The notes beneath the pieces are model-generated. The model worked only from the letters and a program-made list of their open reading frames with translations, was not told where the DNA came from and did no database searches. Positions 5,301-6,293 of a stretch of DNA of 6,293 bases are shown here, piece by piece (the stretch's first letter is position 1; each line of letters opens with the position of its first letter). Source of the stretch: an uncultured Oscillibacter sp. GTDB taxonomy: Bacteria; Bacillota_A; Clostridia; Oscillospirales; Oscillospiraceae. Where the stretch lies: positions 1 through 6,293 of the forward strand of contig CAQVQZ010000125.1 of the NCBI GenBank assembly GCA_948902155.1, in the 5' to 3' direction. Position numbers and translations under genes: made by a program.

Positions 5301-6293
5301 GGTGCAGCTCCTGGGTCCGGACCAGGGCGGCGTAAGCCCCGTTCTTTGCCATCAGCTCCTCGTGGGCCCCCAGCTCCACGATGTGCCCGTCCTCTACCAC
5401 GGCGATGCGGTCCGCGTTGCGGACGGTGGAGAGCCGGTGGGCGATGATGATGGTGGTCCGGCCCTTGGACAGCTTGTCAAAGGCTTCCTGAAGCTTGGCC
5501 TCCGTCACGCTGTCCAGGGCGGAGGTGGCCTCGTCGAGAATCAGCACCGGCGGGTCCTTCAGGAAGATGCGGGCAATGGAGATCCGCTGCTTCTGCCCGC
5601 CGGAGAGAAGCACGCCCCGCTCGCCCACGTAAGTGTTGAACCCGTCGGGCATGGCGACGATGTCGTCGTAGATTTCCGCCAGCCGGGCGGCACGGGCCAC
5701 GTCCTCCTCGGAAGCGCCGGGACGGCCGTAGCGGATGTTTTCCAGAATGCTGGCGGCGAAGAGGAACACGTCCTGCTGGACCACGCCCACGTTCCGCCGG
5801 AGGGACTCCTGGGTGACCAGGCGCACGTCCTCGCCGTCCAGCCGGACGGCCCCGCCGGTGACGTCGTAAAACCGGGGAATCAGCTGGCACAGGGTGGATT
5901 TTCCCCCGCCGGAGGGCCCCACCACCGCCAAGGTCTCGCCGGGGCGGATGTGGAGGTCCACGTCCCGGAGGACGGCCAGATCGTCCTGGTAGGCAAAGCT
6001 CACGTGGTCCACGTCGATCTTCCCCTCCACCCGGTCCAGGACCTTGGCGCCGGGGGCGTCCTTGAGGGAGGGCTCTTCCCGCATCAGCTCAATGAAGCGC
6101 CCCAGGCCCGCCGTGCCGTTGGCGAAGAGCTCCGCAAAGTTGGAGAGCTTCCGGACCGGGGTGACGAAGGTGGTGATGTAAAGGCTGAAAGTGGTCAGGT
6201 CGATGACGTTCAGCTCCCCCTGCATGATGAGCAGCCCCCCGGCGGCGATGACGGCGGCGGAGAGGATGCAGAGGAAGAACTCCATGGTGGCGT
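5293..6293 (-). CDS. ABC exporter, C-terminal part (partial, runs off the right edge)
   Basis: This is the C-terminal part of a fused permease-ATPase exporter. The reading frame stays open to the window edge, so the ATG at 6285 is an internal Met rather than the start. Such proteins are usually about 570-600 residues, so the first membrane helices lie outside. Counting from that internal Met, residues 1-30 hold the last membrane segment or segments and 40-70 the linker into the ATPase. Walker A is GPSGGGKST at 123-131, the Q-loop is VVQQD at 168-172, and the signature LSGGQ is at 227-231. Walker B is VLILDEATSALD at 247-258 with the catalytic Glu252, and the switch His is H283 in IIAHRLST. 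All ATPase residues are intact, so the half-site looks active. Substrate cannot be told from this part; multidrug, lipid or peptide export are all possible. It could form a homodimer or pair with an upstream ABC gene. Its stop codon overlaps the ylmH start. Confidence 0.93.
   Translation of the reverse strand, partial: ATMEFFLCILSAAVIAAGGLLIMQGELNVIDLTTFSLYITTFVTPVRKLSNFAELFANGTAGLGRFIELMREEPSLKDAPGAKVLDRVEGKIDVDHVSFAYQDDLAVLRDVDLHIRPGETLAVVGPSGGGKSTLCQLIPRFYDVTGGAVRLDGEDVRLVTQESLRRNVGVVQQDVFLFAASILENIRYGRPGASEEDVARAARLAEIYDDIVAMPDGFNTYVGERGVLLSGGQKQRISIARIFLKDPPVLILDEATSALDSVTEAKLQEAFDKLSKGRTTIIIAHRLSTVRNADRIAVVEDGHIVELGAHEELMAKNGAYAALVRTQELHHG
5308..5312 (-). promoter_or_regulatory. Shine-Dalgarno site of ylmH inside the ABC gene
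   Basis: AGGAG lies 7 nt before the ylmH ATG and is entirely within the last codons of the ABC exporter gene. Together with the 8-nt overlap of the two reading frames it supports the chosen ylmH start and suggests translational coupling. Confidence 0.75.

Noticed and set aside
6283..6285. ATG as the start of the ABC exporter gene
   Set aside because: The frame stays open to the window edge, the ATG has no ribosome site in the 8 visible bases before it, and starting there would remove most of the permease domain.

Overview
The window is GC-rich bacterial DNA. Codons mostly end in G or C, Shine-Dalgarno sites are strong AGGAGG types, and the small families present (DUF896/UPF0291, DUF4177, XpaC, YlmH) are typical of Firmicutes. 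This fits a GC-rich gut Clostridia lineage such as the Oscillospiraceae. That placement is an inference from gene content and composition; no marker in the window fixes the species.

Layout. On the + strand, dinB (70-1320) encodes a complete Y-family DNA polymerase IV. Upstream of it, at the left edge, a consensus extended -10 (TGCTATAAT) points leftward out of the window, so another gene or mobile-element end may lie just outside. dinB converges on a minus-strand gene (1367-2659) across a 46-bp gap that holds a hairpin. That gene encodes a one-pass membrane-anchored XRE-type regulator: an N-terminal helix-turn-helix, one membrane segment, a probable coiled coil and an extracytoplasmic domain of about 260 residues that I do not recognise. 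A 146-bp intergenic region follows, with the regulator's control region and a very stable terminator for the next gene.

The rest of the window is on the minus strand and is transcribed right to left. It begins with the C-terminal half of an ABC exporter (5293 to beyond the right edge), which overlaps ylmH (4503-5300) by 8 nt. An 81-nt gap follows, carrying a short direct repeat. Then comes a tightly coupled trio: a DUF4177 protein (4200-4421), a DUF896 protein (3994-4203, ATGA overlap) and an XpaC-family membrane protein (2806-3990, 3 nt downstream). The trio ends at the 2761-2795 terminator. No terminator is evident after ylmH, so all five genes may share one transcript.

How the genes relate. 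The window mixes DNA-damage tolerance (DinB), ribosome-associated RNA binding (YlmH), export (ABC) and envelope-associated proteins (XpaC, membrane XRE). Nothing amounts to a recognisable new defence or metabolic system. The parts most worth following are the membrane-tethered regulator with an unrecognised outer domain, the coupled DUF4177-DUF896-XpaC unit, and the left-edge promoter or possible insertion-element end.
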